DNA of 64,000 bases from Camillea tinctor. Lineage: Eukaryota > Ascomycota > Sordariomycetes > Xylariales > Xylariaceae. Below the pieces are notes generated by a model. That model was given only the letters and a program-made list of their open reading frames with translations, ran no database searches and had not been told where the DNA came from. The translations under genes and the position numbers were made by a program. Location of the stretch: assembly GCA_022578605.1 (NCBI GenBank), contig MU394052.1, positions 930,001-994,000 on the forward strand, given 5' to 3'. The first letter of the stretch is position 1, and every line of letters starts with the position of its first letter. This document shows positions 33,203-44,791 of this stretch, piece after piece.

Positions 33203-34799
33203 ATGTCACCGCGCACTAACGGCCGTGGCGTTCAGGTTGAGGACACCAAGATTTGTGTGGTAATGGTAGGCCTGCCTGCACGCGGGAAGAGCTTTATCGC
33301 CCAGAAAGGTAGGATCTATTATACTGCATCCAATCAATCCCCTTCCACCGCTCATTGTCCAGGGGCACACCTAAACTTTGAACCTGAGCCTTTACCCGTT
33401 ATAAAAAAAAAGGAAAGAAAAGAAAACCCCAAGCTGAAGCTGACACACAATCTTTGGATCTGCAGCCCAACGCTACCTGACCTGGCTTTCTATTAACGCC
33501 AAAACTTTCAATGTCGGCAATTACCGTCGTAACGATGCCCCCCAGCCCCCTGCTGATTTCTTCGATACCACCAATGCTGAAGGCGAGCGAAGACGTCGTG
33601 CGGCGGCCGAGGCTGCCATAGCTGATATGCTAGGCTGGTTCAGGCAGGGCGGTGTCATTGGAATCTTCGATGCGACCAATTCGACCAAGGAGCGCCGGAA
33701 ATGGGTTATGGATGTGTGCACGCGCGAGGGGATCGAGGTGTTGTTCGTCGAGTCTAAGTGCGACGACGAGGAAATGATCATGGCCAACATCCGAGATGTC
33801 AAGCTTACTAGTCCCGATTATAAGGGTCAGGATCCAGAAAAGGCTGCTCTCGACTTTCGCAACCGGATAAAACATTACGAGAAGGTGTACAAGTCAATTG
33901 ACGAGGATGGCGATGAGAACGACTATACCTACCTCAAGATTATGGACGTCGGCAAGCAAGTCATCATTAATCACATACGGGACTACCTCCAGAGCCGGGT
34001 TGTTTATTACCTCATGAATCTGCACATACGCCCGCGATCTGTCTGGCTGTCGAGACATGGAGAGTCGCTGTACAACTTGTACGGGAGAATTGGAGGCGAC
34101 GCGGAGCTGTCTCCAAGGGGGGTTCAATATGCCAAGAAATTGCCTGAGCTTGTGCGACAATCTGTTGGTGTAAGTGACGACGACCCCTGGATGCTTTACT
34201 TCTCGCGAATTGCTCCCCCCCTTTTTTCGTACCACAGCTTTGATTAACATGCGCGTTGCGCAACTCAACAGGGAGACCGGCCACTTACTGTCTGGACATC
34301 GACCCTTAAGCGGACTATATCGACTGCCAAGTACCTGCCTGAAACCTATAACCAATTGCAATGGAAAGCTCTCGACGAACTAGACGCAGGCGTATGTGAT
34401 GGTATGACATATCAGGAGATCAAGGACGTGTATCCGGAGGACTTTCAAGCGCGTGACGAGGATAAGTATAACTATCGATACCGCGGGGGCGAGTCGTATC
34501 GCGATGTCGTGATTCGGCTTGAGCCCATTATCATGGAGCTAGAACGGTCCGAGGATATCCTTATTGTTACGCACCAGGCTATCCTACGCTGCATCTACGC
34601 CTACTTCATGAAAAAGGACCAGTCCCGCTCACCCTGGATGAACGTCCCACTGCACTGCCTCATCAAGCTCACCCCCCGCGCCTACGGTACTGAGGAGGAG
34701 CGCTACCAAGCTGACATCCCCGCTGTGAGCACGTGGCGTGGCAAGGGCAGCACAGCGAAACACGAAGACCCCATTCCCGAAGCGGGTATGGCACATTGA
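33203..34799 (+). CDS. 6-phosphofructo-2-kinase/fructose-2,6-bisphosphatase
   Basis: This bifunctional cytosolic enzyme makes and degrades fructose-2,6-bisphosphate, the regulator of phosphofructokinase and fructose-1,6-bisphosphatase. Exons are 33203-33308, 33466-34169 and 34272-34799 (445 residues). The kinase domain has the Walker A motif GLPARGKS (23-30) and the IFDATNST block (about 102-109). The phosphatase domain has LSRHGES with the phosphohistidine His233, Glu305 in LDELDAG and His371 in IVTHQAILR, so both catalytic sets look intact, unlike some yeast isoforms in which one activity is lost. The protein is short: it lacks the long N-terminal regulatory extension of yeast PFK26 and begins only about 22 residues before the P-loop. 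The start (AAGATGTCACC) follows a long CT-rich leader. Introns are 157 and 102 nt, GT-AG. Which activity dominates cannot be read from the sequence. Confidence 0.94.
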
Positions 34800-36678
34800 G
34801 CGAATAAATTGTCAGAGGACTAGATGAAGGCATCTGACAAAATAGAACTTAGGCCTTAAGCTTATGATAGCTGTTTGAGATTTTGGTATTCGAGGGGAGG
34901 CTGAGAATGTACGACAATCAGCGAATATCGGTACTTTTTACGACTAGCCCAGCCACTATCTACTAGGAGACGAATGGGCCAAATGTGTTTTCTCGGCGGC
35001 ATGAGCTACCTACTAATGTCTACTCAGATAGGCAGACTAGGTAACTCTGTAAGGATGAGGAAGTCAAAAGAAGTGTGGAAGCATGGTTTCTATTCGTCAT
35101 CGCCTACCAAGCGCGCATATATCATCATCTTCGTCACTATCATCAACATTATTATCACCGTCATCATCGTCCTTCATATATCCTTCAACGGTCATCGAAT
35201 CCCTTTTACATTTTTCATATTTAGTATCGCAGCCATACTTTTTTTTATCATAACCATTACTACTTTCATCGTTATCATCATCATTGTTAGAGGACATGGC
35301 GTGTGGCATGGCAAATATGGGATGTATCTACTAGGTGGCATCGATATTATTGGTTTTTATTTTCTCTTCCTCCCCCTTTTCTCTCCATTTTGGTCAATTC
35401 CGTTATTTTCATTGTAGAGATGGAAAAGAGATAAAACTGGATTTGAATATGCGTGTTCTGTTAGGTTATTGTATGAAGTTATCAAGGTCAAACGAGATAA
35501 GAAAAATAGACGCTGGAATTACTACTTGCCACCACTACTCCACCATCGTCACACCACGAGATTGTCCCTTGCTATTATGGTATTACTGACCCCGGGCGTC
35601 CCGATGGGGAATATTTGGACAGGATGACTCGGAACATTTTCTATGAATCGCGAAGCTCGAACAATATCCGTCAATCAGCTCACTCATCGGTTCGCTGGCA
35701 TACTTTCTTCTTTTTGCTTGCTTGCGTGTTTCGATTTGGTTTCCCTGTTAGGTAAACCTTGGAGCTTGTGGGATTGCGAAACCGGATGCAAGGGGGGAGG
35801 GCTCAAGGAAAGGGACCAGCTGGGGCCACGTAGATTAGATACATAACTTATATGCCTACCTTTTATCGGCGTGCTGCTTATAAATATGCTTTAAGCTAGG
35901 GCGAATAAGTATAGCATAGCCAACCTAGTAACTACCTAGTAAGAGTATGCTGTGTCTGTCTGCCATGTGACTACTTTACATCGCGCACGTAAGGGGGGGC
36001 GGGGGGAGGGGAAGTCGAATACAAAAACCACTCTGCATGTAACCATGCACGTATAAAATACTTCAGATACTTTGTAGCTCACCTACGCTATATGATATGA
36101 TAAGAATGTTTATTCGGTGAAGGGGGGGGGGGGGAGAAAGAGAGGGGTGAACAAGGAAGGGCAAAAACCAACCCACGGGGAAGAAAAGTCGTAAGATGGG
36201 GGATAGATAATAAGTGGATTATGAACTGTCTGTTCCGTTTGCGCCCCCCTGATCCTCCCCACCTCCCACCTCAACCCCCATAACCCCCTATCTTGGATAC
36301 CTAGGCAGGCAGCAAGTGATCACTTACCTGGCTTTGGGTCTTGAGATGGTTAGATAGGAAGGGGTTAAGGTTTGCTATCACTTTTACTATGCTATTATGG
36401 GGGGAGGGGTAGAAAGACTGGGAAAGGTCGATGTCGAGATATTGACATACATACTATACTACTACTATCTTCGAGTAATTATACATCCCTCTGTTTCCCT
36501 CTTTCTACTTCCTCTTCCCCTCCCTAAAGTACAGCCTTTCCTCTCTCTCTCCCCCTCTCCTCCCCACTCCGCTCCGCTCCACCCCCCTCATAGCCTACCC
36601 CCACTCTGCCTTCTTCTTACCGAGCTAGCTAGCTAGGTGCCGAGTAAGATAAAGGGTAAAGGGGAGGATGGAAGACAT
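34800..36678. other. Convergent spacer, no supported gene
   Basis: This spacer lies between the kinase/phosphatase gene (+) and the secreted-protein gene (-). A hydrophobic frame at 34974-35417 arises from ATC/TCA microsatellites and is not credible. A 13-G tract lies at 36122-36134, and CT-rich sequence at 36480-36620. Confidence 0.5.
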
Positions 36679-37772
36679 CTAGCAGACGTCGGCGTAGTTC
36701 GGCAGCCCCCGCCCCTGGTACACGAACCCGGCCTGCCACTGCGGCGCGTCCTCGCCGACCACGGTGCCGGTCTGCCCGCCCGCGCTGTTGCTGATGCAAA
36801 GTGACTCGGCGGTCGAGAGCTGGCTGCCTATGAAGTTGGTCGAGGTTGAGAGTTGTTGGCAGAGGGAGCACTGTTTTTTTACGGTTAGTTTGGTCATACT
36901 CTTTTTTTTCGTTTTATTTCTGTTTTGAAGGGGGAGGAGAAGGGGGGGGGGGGGGGGGGGTATGTAGGAAAGGGGAAAGGGGAAAGAGGAGGGGTTAAGG
37001 GGTATGAGGGGAAGGTTGGGGGAGTGAGTGGTTTGGGGAGTGGAGGGCTTGTGGAGGTAAAGGAATGGAAATAAAAGAATGGACTGGGAGTAGGGCTATG
37101 AGGTATGTTATGGGGGCGTGTATCATGGCTTATATATATATATATATATATGTTTGTGTATGTGTGTATGTGTTTAATAAATATATGGAAGGAGGAGGGA
37201 TTGGCGAGTGGACCGGGTCGAGTTAGGTACTTACGAAGAAGCCCCAGCATGTCCCATATTGGAATACTAAACACGAGCTCGCGGTTATGGTGAGAGATTG
37301 GTCCGCGGCGAAAACCTGGCTGACGACTACATCACAATCGCTGGCAGCCGGTGCTGGGTTCTATATGGATAATAGTTAGTTTATTTAGACCTTATTGCTC
37401 TTCCTTCTGGTCTACAAGCTCCTAGGTATAGGTTTGAGTAGTAGTGGATATATAGCAGCAAAGACTTACGGAGCTAGTACATTCGTAAAAGTCCTGAGTA
37501 GTAAACTGGCGGTCTTCCAACCCCCTGAGCCTACTTAAAGCTCGGTTTCTATTGAGAAGCTCAGTGGGAAGCTCGAGGAGGTTTGCCTTCTCCAGATTTA
37601 GTGACGTCTGTCCCACAGACGTGCTATAACCTTCCGGTGCGGATGCCGGTATGGAGACTGCAGTGAGAGGAGCGTCATCGGCATTCTCTTGTGGCCTCTC
37701 CACGCTTCTTCGTGGGATGGAAGTGGCGGATATCAGGCCCGCGAGAAGGGTTAACGGAATGAAGATCTTCAT
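36679..37772 (-). CDS. Secreted cysteine-containing protein, 206 residues (three exons)
   Basis: I reconstruct exons 37772-37470, 37360-37235 and 36870-36679, all joined in phase 0. The protein starts with a clear signal peptide (MKIFIPLTLLAGLISAT) followed by SIPRRS, a possible processing site. Eight cysteines are spread over exons 1-3 (TQDFYECTSS, SDCDVV, SSCLVF, GTCWGFF-CSLC, SLCIS and the final DVC). The conserved-looking core is VFQYGTCWGFFCSLCQQLST (spanning the last splice) and GTVVGEDAPQWQAGF. I do not recognise a named family; it is not a CFEM, hydrophobin or LysM pattern. Intron 2 is unusually long (364 nt) and carries an AT-dinucleotide run and a 19-C tract on its own strand; its branch site CTAAC lies close to the acceptor. 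Exon 3 is notably GC-rich. It may be a cell-surface or host-interaction protein, but this is inference from secretion alone. Confidence 0.75.
36942..36960 (+). repeat. 19-base G tract inside an intron
   Basis: A run of 19 G on the plus strand, i.e. 19 C in the transcript, lies in the last intron of the secreted-protein gene, about 70 bases before the acceptor. It could act as an extreme polypyrimidine tract. Confidence 0.85.
37130..37151. repeat. TA dinucleotide repeat inside an intron
   Basis: About eleven TA units lie inside the 364-nt intron of the secreted-protein gene. Confidence 0.85.
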
Positions 37773-39911
37773 GTTGGCAAGAAATGAAATGATGAATATA
37801 TGTGATAAAAAGGAGAATGTCTATGAGGATGATATAAGTCCTGTGTTTCTTGATGCTAAGTAACACCATTCATGCTACCGACGAGGAATGTTGCTTAGTT
37901 TTATAGTCTGTTTTGACCCCAGACCACGGTGTAATTATGCCCGGCCTTGTAGTCATGACTTGAGTAAAAAAGTAATAATAACCCACGATATATGAGATGG
38001 TCTTGTGTTCTAGAACCCGTAGAATGATGCGGTTCGTAAATTGTCGCCGTTATCTGTCCGGGGACTAGTCATGGTCGAAGTCAGACCATTACTCAGCTGG
38101 ATCACCATCCCTCCTCGCAGCGCAGCGCCGCGCTCACCCCTGAGCTAACACACTTGCCGTTCCCACAGTCCGAATCCTCCCACCTCCTTGAGCCTTGGAC
38201 CCCTGGCGAGATCCAATGAGCTCCCAGCTTGCTCAGCAGCTCGTAAGGCATCATGCTGCAGCTCAGCCGTGCATTTTGCGTTGGAATACCATGTTTTGTA
38301 GGCACAATCTCAGGAGAACTTGGACAGTTCGACTGGTCTGGAGGCTCGGCAGCAACGACACTAAGTCTTATGGGAAGCCCGAGCTTATTACGGCTTCACA
38401 GCTACCATATCGAGACAGTTCTTCGCAACGGTGTTACATAACATTGCAACGTGGTACCGATGCCAAAGCCCGATGAGACCGAAACACGGGAAGTCAGTGG
38501 TGTAGTCCTGAGCTTCTGACCTATGAACGAACACGCTTGTAGCACCACACTCACTACCACCTCAAAACCGGCACGGGGGCGATGGACAGAGAAAAGGGGG
38601 TGAGACCGGAAGCGAAGGACAAGATCCGTGGGATATCAGATGGACTTTGGAACTTGAGTAGATACGGTGCAGACTTATATGTATTCAGCTGCACGGCAGA
38701 TATATGTTAGCCGTACCCAGGTGCCCGGGAAAACTTCATATAAGTAAGGCGTGCTTTCTGTATGAGACTCTCCTTTGAATACCCAGGCGAGAGACAATAG
38801 ATTAACCAATATGGAGACCTAAATGAATACGACCCGGAAACATCATATCTGGCAGAGCATGAAGCAGGAGAGTCCAAAGGAAAGGAGAAGCGCGGGATGT
38901 AGACCCAGGGGCACCAACCGCAGGCTGCCGCGGTAGGTAGGATGAATATGGTTGACTTTAGCCGGTGATTTAGCCAGCGTGTGAGACCTGCAGCTGCAAC
39001 CCGCCTCAGCCATGGGACGGATTCCAGAAAATAATATGATTAAGATATTTGTCGTACAGACATACCAGGGGGGGATGGGGAGCCTAGAAGCTCGGAAGGA
39101 TCACAAGACGTCAAGGTAAAAGGGATAGGTCGGGTAAGTGTTGTCGTTGTTAAGATGACTTTTCAAGGTTGGATGTGCCAAGGGAACTCCCATCTGTGTC
39201 TAAAATAGTAACAATACTACGATAATAAAAGGTCCAGAGGGCTTTCCTGTTTTGGACATAATATGACGCCCATATAGGCATGGTGAACTAGTGATGTTGG
39301 TAGAAGGGGAAGGAGGGTAGTCCTACGACGGGACGATGTAAGTGGTGATGTGTGATGCGTGATGCATGATGAGACAGGAAAAGAGCTCTGTTTTTTTGTG
39401 GTATACTTAGCCTGTATAGGTTCTTCTTTCGTAAGCTTCTGTGTCTTAGTAATTTGATTTGGAAATTAGAAATGAATCTTATATTTGATGAGATAGCTAG
39501 GTTGTGGATGTTGTTGTAGTCGAAGAATCATGTCCGTGTAGAAATGCATCTGTACGTACATGTATGTTGAAGTACCTCGTACCGATCCACTTCTTAACCT
39601 CATCGACTGTAGCTAATAAAGGAAGACGGAGCTTCAATTGAACCAATGAGAGAGCTAGAAATTATTCAACTCCATAGCCCCATGACACTAAAATAGCTGG
39701 AAAATCTCTTATCCGCTTTATCAAGACTGAGGTCCCTTATCGCGATAAGAAACATGGAAGATAAGTACTAAGCAACCTTAAAAAAAAAAAAAGTTGTAGA
39801 CATCCCACCTCTAAAAAGTTCCGTCGTCCGCGATTAAGTAGATTTTACCTATTTACCTATTTTACCTGTCTTGCACCGCGCATAACTCATCTCTACGCTC
39901 ACTACATAACC
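37773..39911. other. 2.1 kb divergent spacer
   Basis: It lies between the secreted-protein gene (-) and HAS1 (+). Frames at 38102-38305 (-) and 38195-38476 (+) overlap each other and have no known domain. I see no supported gene. The last 150 bases contain the HAS1 promoter and leader. Confidence 0.5.
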
Positions 39912-42374
39912 ATGGATTCCACCAAGCACAGCAAGAAACGGAAGTTCAAGGATGCCAATGGTGTCAAGGCTGCCGCATCTAAACCTACAGTTCCCGCCCA
40001 TGCCCCCAAATCGAAGAAGTTAAAGCGAGCCGAACCCGGGATTCCTGCCGAACCTTTGAGCGACGATGACAATTCCAGCGCAGAGGAGGAGGATGGAGAA
40101 GAAGAAGGAGGAGTAGAAGAAGTGGAAGAGGAGGAAATTGCAGATGATGCCAACAAAGATGTTCAAGGCGACAAGAGCATAACCGCGAATGAAGAGGACC
40201 CGTCGAATGACAAAATCTCGAACCTAGCGTCACTTGTGCAGACCAACGCCCAGAAGTTTTCGGAGCTGAACCTGTCGGAAAAGACCATGACAGCGATCGA
40301 GGGGATGAAGTTTGAGACCATGACCCCCATCCAACAGAGGGCCATCCCACCTCTGCTTGCCGGCCGCGACGTACTGGGTGCTGCTAAGACAGGCAGTGGA
40401 AAGACGCTCAGCTTCCTGATCCCAGCTGTCGAAATGCTCAGCAACCTGCGATTCAAGCCCAGAAATGGAACCGGTGTGATCATCATTGCGCCGACGAGAG
40501 AACGTAAGCAGGTTACCTGCCGATTGCACGGACAATTAACAGTTGCCCCGACTAACAAGTATTAGTCGCATTGCAAATTTTCGGTGTCGCTGTCGAGCTG
40601 ATGAAACCGCATTCGCAAACCTACGGTATCGTGATGGGGGGAGGTTAGTATACTAGTCTGATAAAATTGTTAAAACTCCTGAGGGGGAACAATTACTGAC
40701 TGATCAATGTAGCCAACCGCAGAAGCGAGGCTGAAAAGCTCTCGAAGGGCGTCAACCTTCTCATTGCGACCCCGGGAAGACTACTCGATCACTTGCAGAA
40801 CACACCAGGTTTTGTCTTCAAGAATCTAGTATGTGCTATTTTCTAGCCCCATGAATGAATTTAGGAAGCACCAGAAGCACAATGAGCCAAATCATTCGGT
40901 CGCTAACTACGATATCAGAAATCACTTGTCATTGACGAGGCCGACCGTATATTAGAGTGAGTGCAGAGCATCCCCCAATCAAAAGTATCCCCCAACTTGC
41001 TAACAGTTGGTAGAATTGGATTCGAAGATGAAATGAGAAATATGTACGTAATCCCGAATCCCTTATTACACCTAGAGATTGGCTTTAGATACGATGTCAA
41101 CCAAGTACTGCGACTTGCTAATTCCTTAACAGCATAAAGATTTTGCCGAGCGAGGACCGACAGACTGGTTTGTTCAGCGCCACACAGGTCAGTACTGCCC
41201 CTTTTCTGTATTCTTGAGGTGATATTTTAGTTAATTTAGCCTGTTCATCGTGCGCGCTAACATAATATATAGTATGTTAAACCCTTTATACCAACTTAGC
41301 TTTCAAGCATCTCTCACTTCAGGGGTCATATTGAGAAACCAGGCATTGGTGAAGGATAAGGGCCAGAGGCTAACTTGCCATAGGACAACAAAGGTCGAAG
41401 ATCTCGCTAGGATATCTTTGAAACCCGGTCCCATATACATCAACGTCGAGGAACAGAAAGAATTCAGCACTGTTGATACTCTCGAACAGGGATACGTCGT
41501 GTGCGAAGCGGACAAGGTATGTCGCAACCAAGCCACTCAAAGAGACCGAAGTCATGGACTAATAATCATTGGTAAAGCGGTTTCTATTATTGTTCTCATT
41601 CTTGAAGAAGAACCTGAAGAAAAAGGTCATCGTCTTCTTGTCGAGCTGCGCCTCTGTGAAATATTACTCAGAGCTGCTGAACTATATTGATCTGTAAGTT
41701 GTACAGGTGTTCATGTCGATAATTTGAAGAGGTTTTGAAAACTTGCTGACCTCCGTAGACCCTGCCTCGATCTCCACGGAAAGCAGAAGCAACAGAAGCG
41801 GACTAACACCTACTACGAATTCTGCAATGCGAAGACGGGCACCCTCATCTGTACCGATGTGGCTGCAAGAGGATTGGACATTCCAGATGTCGATTTCGTA
41901 GTGCAGTTCGATCCTCCTGATGACCCTCGCGATTACATTCATCGGGTTGGTCGAACGGCACGTGGCTCTAGCTCCAAAGGTCGCAGTTTGCTCTTCCTCC
42001 AACCCCACGAAGTAGGTTTCTTGACCCATCTCAAGACCGCCCGTGTTCCGGTTGTAGAATATGACTTCCCGGCCAAGAAGATCTTAAATGTCACTTCACA
42101 GCTGGAGAAGCTCATTTCGCAGAACTATTACCTAAACCAAAGTGCCAAGGATGGTTACAAGTCATACCTCCATGCGTATGCTAGTCATAGTTTACGCACG
42201 GTATTCGATATCAACAAACTGGATCTAGCCAAGGTAGCGAAGAGCTTCGGATTCACGACGCCTCCTCGGATCGATCTCACGCTGGGTGCGAGAATGAGCA
42301 GAGACAAGAAGGTTCAAGGCAGGCGATCATATGGAAGTCAGCCACGACAGGACCAGAAATCTGGGAGGAGATAA
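39912..42374 (+). CDS. HAS1: DEAD-box ATP-dependent RNA helicase HAS1
   Basis: HAS1 is a nucleolar helicase needed for processing of 18S and 60S pre-rRNA and release of snoRNAs. Exons: 39912-40503, 40566-40643, 40713-40828, 40919-40956, 41014-41043, 41133-41186, 41384-41516, 41578-41693 and 41759-42374, giving 590 residues. The N-terminus is basic then acidic (to about 100). Motifs seen: Q motif region [10 protein letters not shown] (137-146), motif [10 protein letters not shown] (157-165), Ia APTREL, Ib TPGRLL, motif II VIDEADR (266-272), motif III SAT (300-302), IVFLSSC, the [15 protein letters not shown] block, and motif [11 protein letters not shown]. The C-terminal block with [11 protein letters not shown] is typical of HAS1/DDX18. 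The intron after SATQ cannot be removed as one ordinary intron without a frameshift or a 14-residue insertion; it is best explained as a stwintron (see the 41187-41383 entry). The total coding length is a multiple of three only with that model or the insertion model. Confidence 0.95.
41187..41383 (+). other. HAS1: Putative [D1,2] spliceosomal twin intron (stwintron) in HAS1
   Basis: The internal intron is 41188-41272 (85 nt): donor GTCAGT, branch GCTAAC, acceptor TATATAG. It sits right after G41187. Removing it joins that G to TATGTT (41273), which creates a strong donor GTATGT for the external intron (G41187 plus 41273-41383, 112 nt; branch GCTAAC, acceptor GCCATAG). After both steps the exons join as ACACA-GACAACAAAG, which reads Thr-Gln-Thr-Thr-Lys and matches the conserved SATQTTKVEDL of HAS1 proteins. 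A single intron 41188-41383 leaves one base too many. A single intron ending at 41342 keeps the frame but inserts 14 unconserved residues. Confidence 0.78.
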
Positions 42375-42958
42375 AAACAAAAGTATAATCCCAAACCAGG
42401 ATCTTAGTGGTGTCAGTGGGCGTTTTCGGTCCTCGTTGTGTTTTTTTTTCAGTCAGATATATACCAGTATTGTTCAGGTAGCCTGCTGTTGCATGCATAT
42501 AGGTGTTGGACGTTAAATAAAAATAATAAACAAGTTCATACCTGCATAACTAAGTCAAGTGATTAGGGGTTTTGTCAGCTGCTCGCCAAGTGGAAAATTT
42601 GAGTTAGCAGTTAGACTACAGGACGCTTTAAATTTAATGGGCCCACATATTTTACCAGTAGCGACGATGATGACAACTACAACCACTTAATCTCACTTTT
42701 ACCTAGGTAGTCTCTTATAAGTGACTTTCGCTGCAGTTGATTATTACAATTCATGACATGTCACTAAACTCTTTATTCAATTGAAATTCTCCTATTAAAC
42801 TTACAGAGGTCTATAATAACCTTTTGAATTTCATGGTACGGAGTAGTGGTTGTCAATTTACCTATCGTGGGCTTTCTCATAATTTGAACGCGTCGAGACG
42901 CGTCGTTGCCCAATCCAAGACCGGGCTTTTAAACTTATCACCCATACCGTCGCCCCCT
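42375..42958. other. Tandem spacer between HAS1 and the AT-hook gene
   Basis: AT-rich sequence with the HAS1 3' flank and the next promoter. It holds ACCTAGGTA near 42703 and TACGGAGTA at 42837. An in-frame ATG at 42824 would extend the next protein by 45 residues, but these do not look conserved. Confidence 0.5.
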
Positions 42959-44791
42959 ATGGCTACGCGAAGGGTAATCGCCGATTCCGATGATGAGGAC
43001 AGTGGGGATGAGCCTCTGAGCCCCCCAGGCCGGGAACTGGAACCTCCTCAGCCTGAGCCATTGAGCCCGCAACACCAACCATCTAGTCCTAACCTACAGA
43101 ATAGTCGCAATCATATATCTGATATTACAGATCCATCATTCTTCCAGGAAGTCTACAGCGACCAGCAGAATAGGGCCCTGCAGCAATCGCACCTGGTTGA
43201 GAAGATTGTGCGCCAAAGCCAGAAAGCAAGCGCAAGCGGCGGCGAGACCAATACCCCTATTAGAAGCACAGGGGGGGAATGGGACGTACCGAGCAGTCCC
43301 ATAGATCTCATCTCGGGGGATAGGGATAGAGAGCAGACTTACGGGATGGATAGCAAAGGCCAAGCTACGCAGATAAACAAGAGCATAGCCCTCGGGTCAT
43401 CGCCAAAATCGGCAGCCAAGAAGAGAAAGATATCCTTGTATGATGCAGCGAACCCCGAGAGTCCGAAATTCTATATAGCTCAAAGCAACCTCACTACTAT
43501 GCAAAAGCTAGAGTATCAGAAAGTCACCATATCACAGAATGGCTATTCTGCATTGCCAGGGTCTCTTTCCAATCAAAAGTCCAGCTGTGCTACAACTATC
43601 GCGTACCCAACTCCTAGCAGGTATGCGTCTTCGGGACCTCCTCTACCATGGGAGAGGCCAGCCAGCGCAAGCCAAGAAGATCGCTCTCACGAAACGGCCG
43701 ATGTAGGTACATCTTTGCGTTCCGAAGAGAATCTATAGCCCCCTATTAACACGAGGTAGCAGATGACGTCTTCCCCAGATATAATTGCCCTGGAACACCA
43801 CCGTTCATCTAGAAAGATGTCCGTTGCTTCGCAACCAGAAGACACCTTCGAACCCTTGGCTAAATCGTCAAGTAAATCCCCATCAACTAGTAGAATTAAA
43901 GAGAGACCACAGACCTTAGAAGACGCAGATGAGCTAGGCCAGGAAGAATACTGGAACTCAGATGCTAACGACGATTACCAAGACAACTATAAGCCCCGGC
44001 CTAGTCGAAGAAGGACTAAGGCCTCCCGAATTATCGAGGACGATGATTTTGGAGAAGATCCCATCTCAACTACGAACGAGGGTGACCAAGACAAGCCAAT
44101 CGATGTAGATGTAGAGGTAGAGGCTATCCCTGATGCCCCTAATACCTCTACAGTCGATGATTCCTCAAAACCCAGCCAGTCAGAACCAAAGCCGACTACC
44201 CAACCCAAAAAGCGCGGACGTAAGAAAAAACAACCTGTGCTTGAGGAAATAAATGACTCCCCTAGCGACGAGTCTCCGGTTATTAACCAAAAGCCTGGTT
44301 CACTAGCATCCACCAATCAGACAGTGGTTCCTACAGAAAAGCCGAAGAAGAAGAAGAGAGGCCGCCCCCGCAAGTCGGACACGGCAAAGGTCGAGGCGGT
44401 GGATACGGAACAAGATGTTCCAGCCGAGACATCGGTCATTTCAGAATCAGAGGTTGTTGATGCTAAGCAAGATCAATCAGCCTCAGATGACGATGACCAG
44501 GAGACCGAGAAACGCAAGACTAAGAAGATGAAAGTAAATGATCAAGCTGCAGGGGATGAACCCGGCCCCCTGAAAAATGTGGACAGGAATACAAGAAGCC
44601 CCTCGGCAGCGCTCTCGTCCAAGGAGACTTCCACGAAAACTGCGGAGAAGGCTGCGCCTGAGAACCCTCCCTCTAAACCGGAGGCTAAGAAGACCGCCGC
44701 CAGTTCGACTCCCCAGCCGAAGGTCCCTTACCGAGTCGGTCTCAGCAAACGTTCTAGAATCGCACCTCTCTTGAAGATGATCCGAAAATAG
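42959..44791 (+). CDS. AT-hook DNA-binding protein, 590 residues (two exons)
   Basis: Two adjacent frames belong to one gene joined by a 60-nt intron (43703-43762; donor GTAGGT, branch TATTAAC, acceptor AGCAG), in phase 0. The chosen start is MATRRVIADSDDEDS, a typical acidic N-terminus. An upstream in-frame ATG at 42824 would add 45 residues and overlaps a TACGGAGTA word. The protein is largely disordered and rich in Ser, Pro, Glu and Lys. It has one canonical AT-hook (KKKKRGRPRKS, about 444-454), a variant (KKRGRKKK, about 397-404), and a basic C-terminus VPYRVGLSKRSRIAPLLKMI, which looks like a conserved tail. It is probably a nuclear chromatin-associated protein that binds AT-rich minor groove. 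The specific role is unknown. The acceptor could alternatively be three bases earlier, adding one Gln. Confidence 0.82.

Noticed and set aside
34974..35417. A 147-residue hydrophobic open frame downstream of the kinase/phosphatase gene
   Set aside because: Its Ile/Val/Phe content comes from ATC/TCA/TTT microsatellites; it has no family resemblance and lies in a likely 3' UTR.
36871..37234. A second stwintron in the secreted-protein gene, suggested by AAAGAG followed by TATGAC near the acceptor
   Set aside because: The external intron would be about 29 nt, too short to splice, and a single intron already keeps the frame.
38102..38476. Overlapping frames on both strands that might be a small gene
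   Set aside because: No signal peptide, domain or splice pattern supports either strand.
41188..41342. A single conventional intron in HAS1 ending at the AG at 41341-41342, keeping the frame
   Set aside because: It would insert 14 residues ([14 protein letters not shown]) between SATQ and TTKVED, a junction that is contiguous in HAS1 proteins, and it leaves the second strong branch/acceptor pair unexplained.
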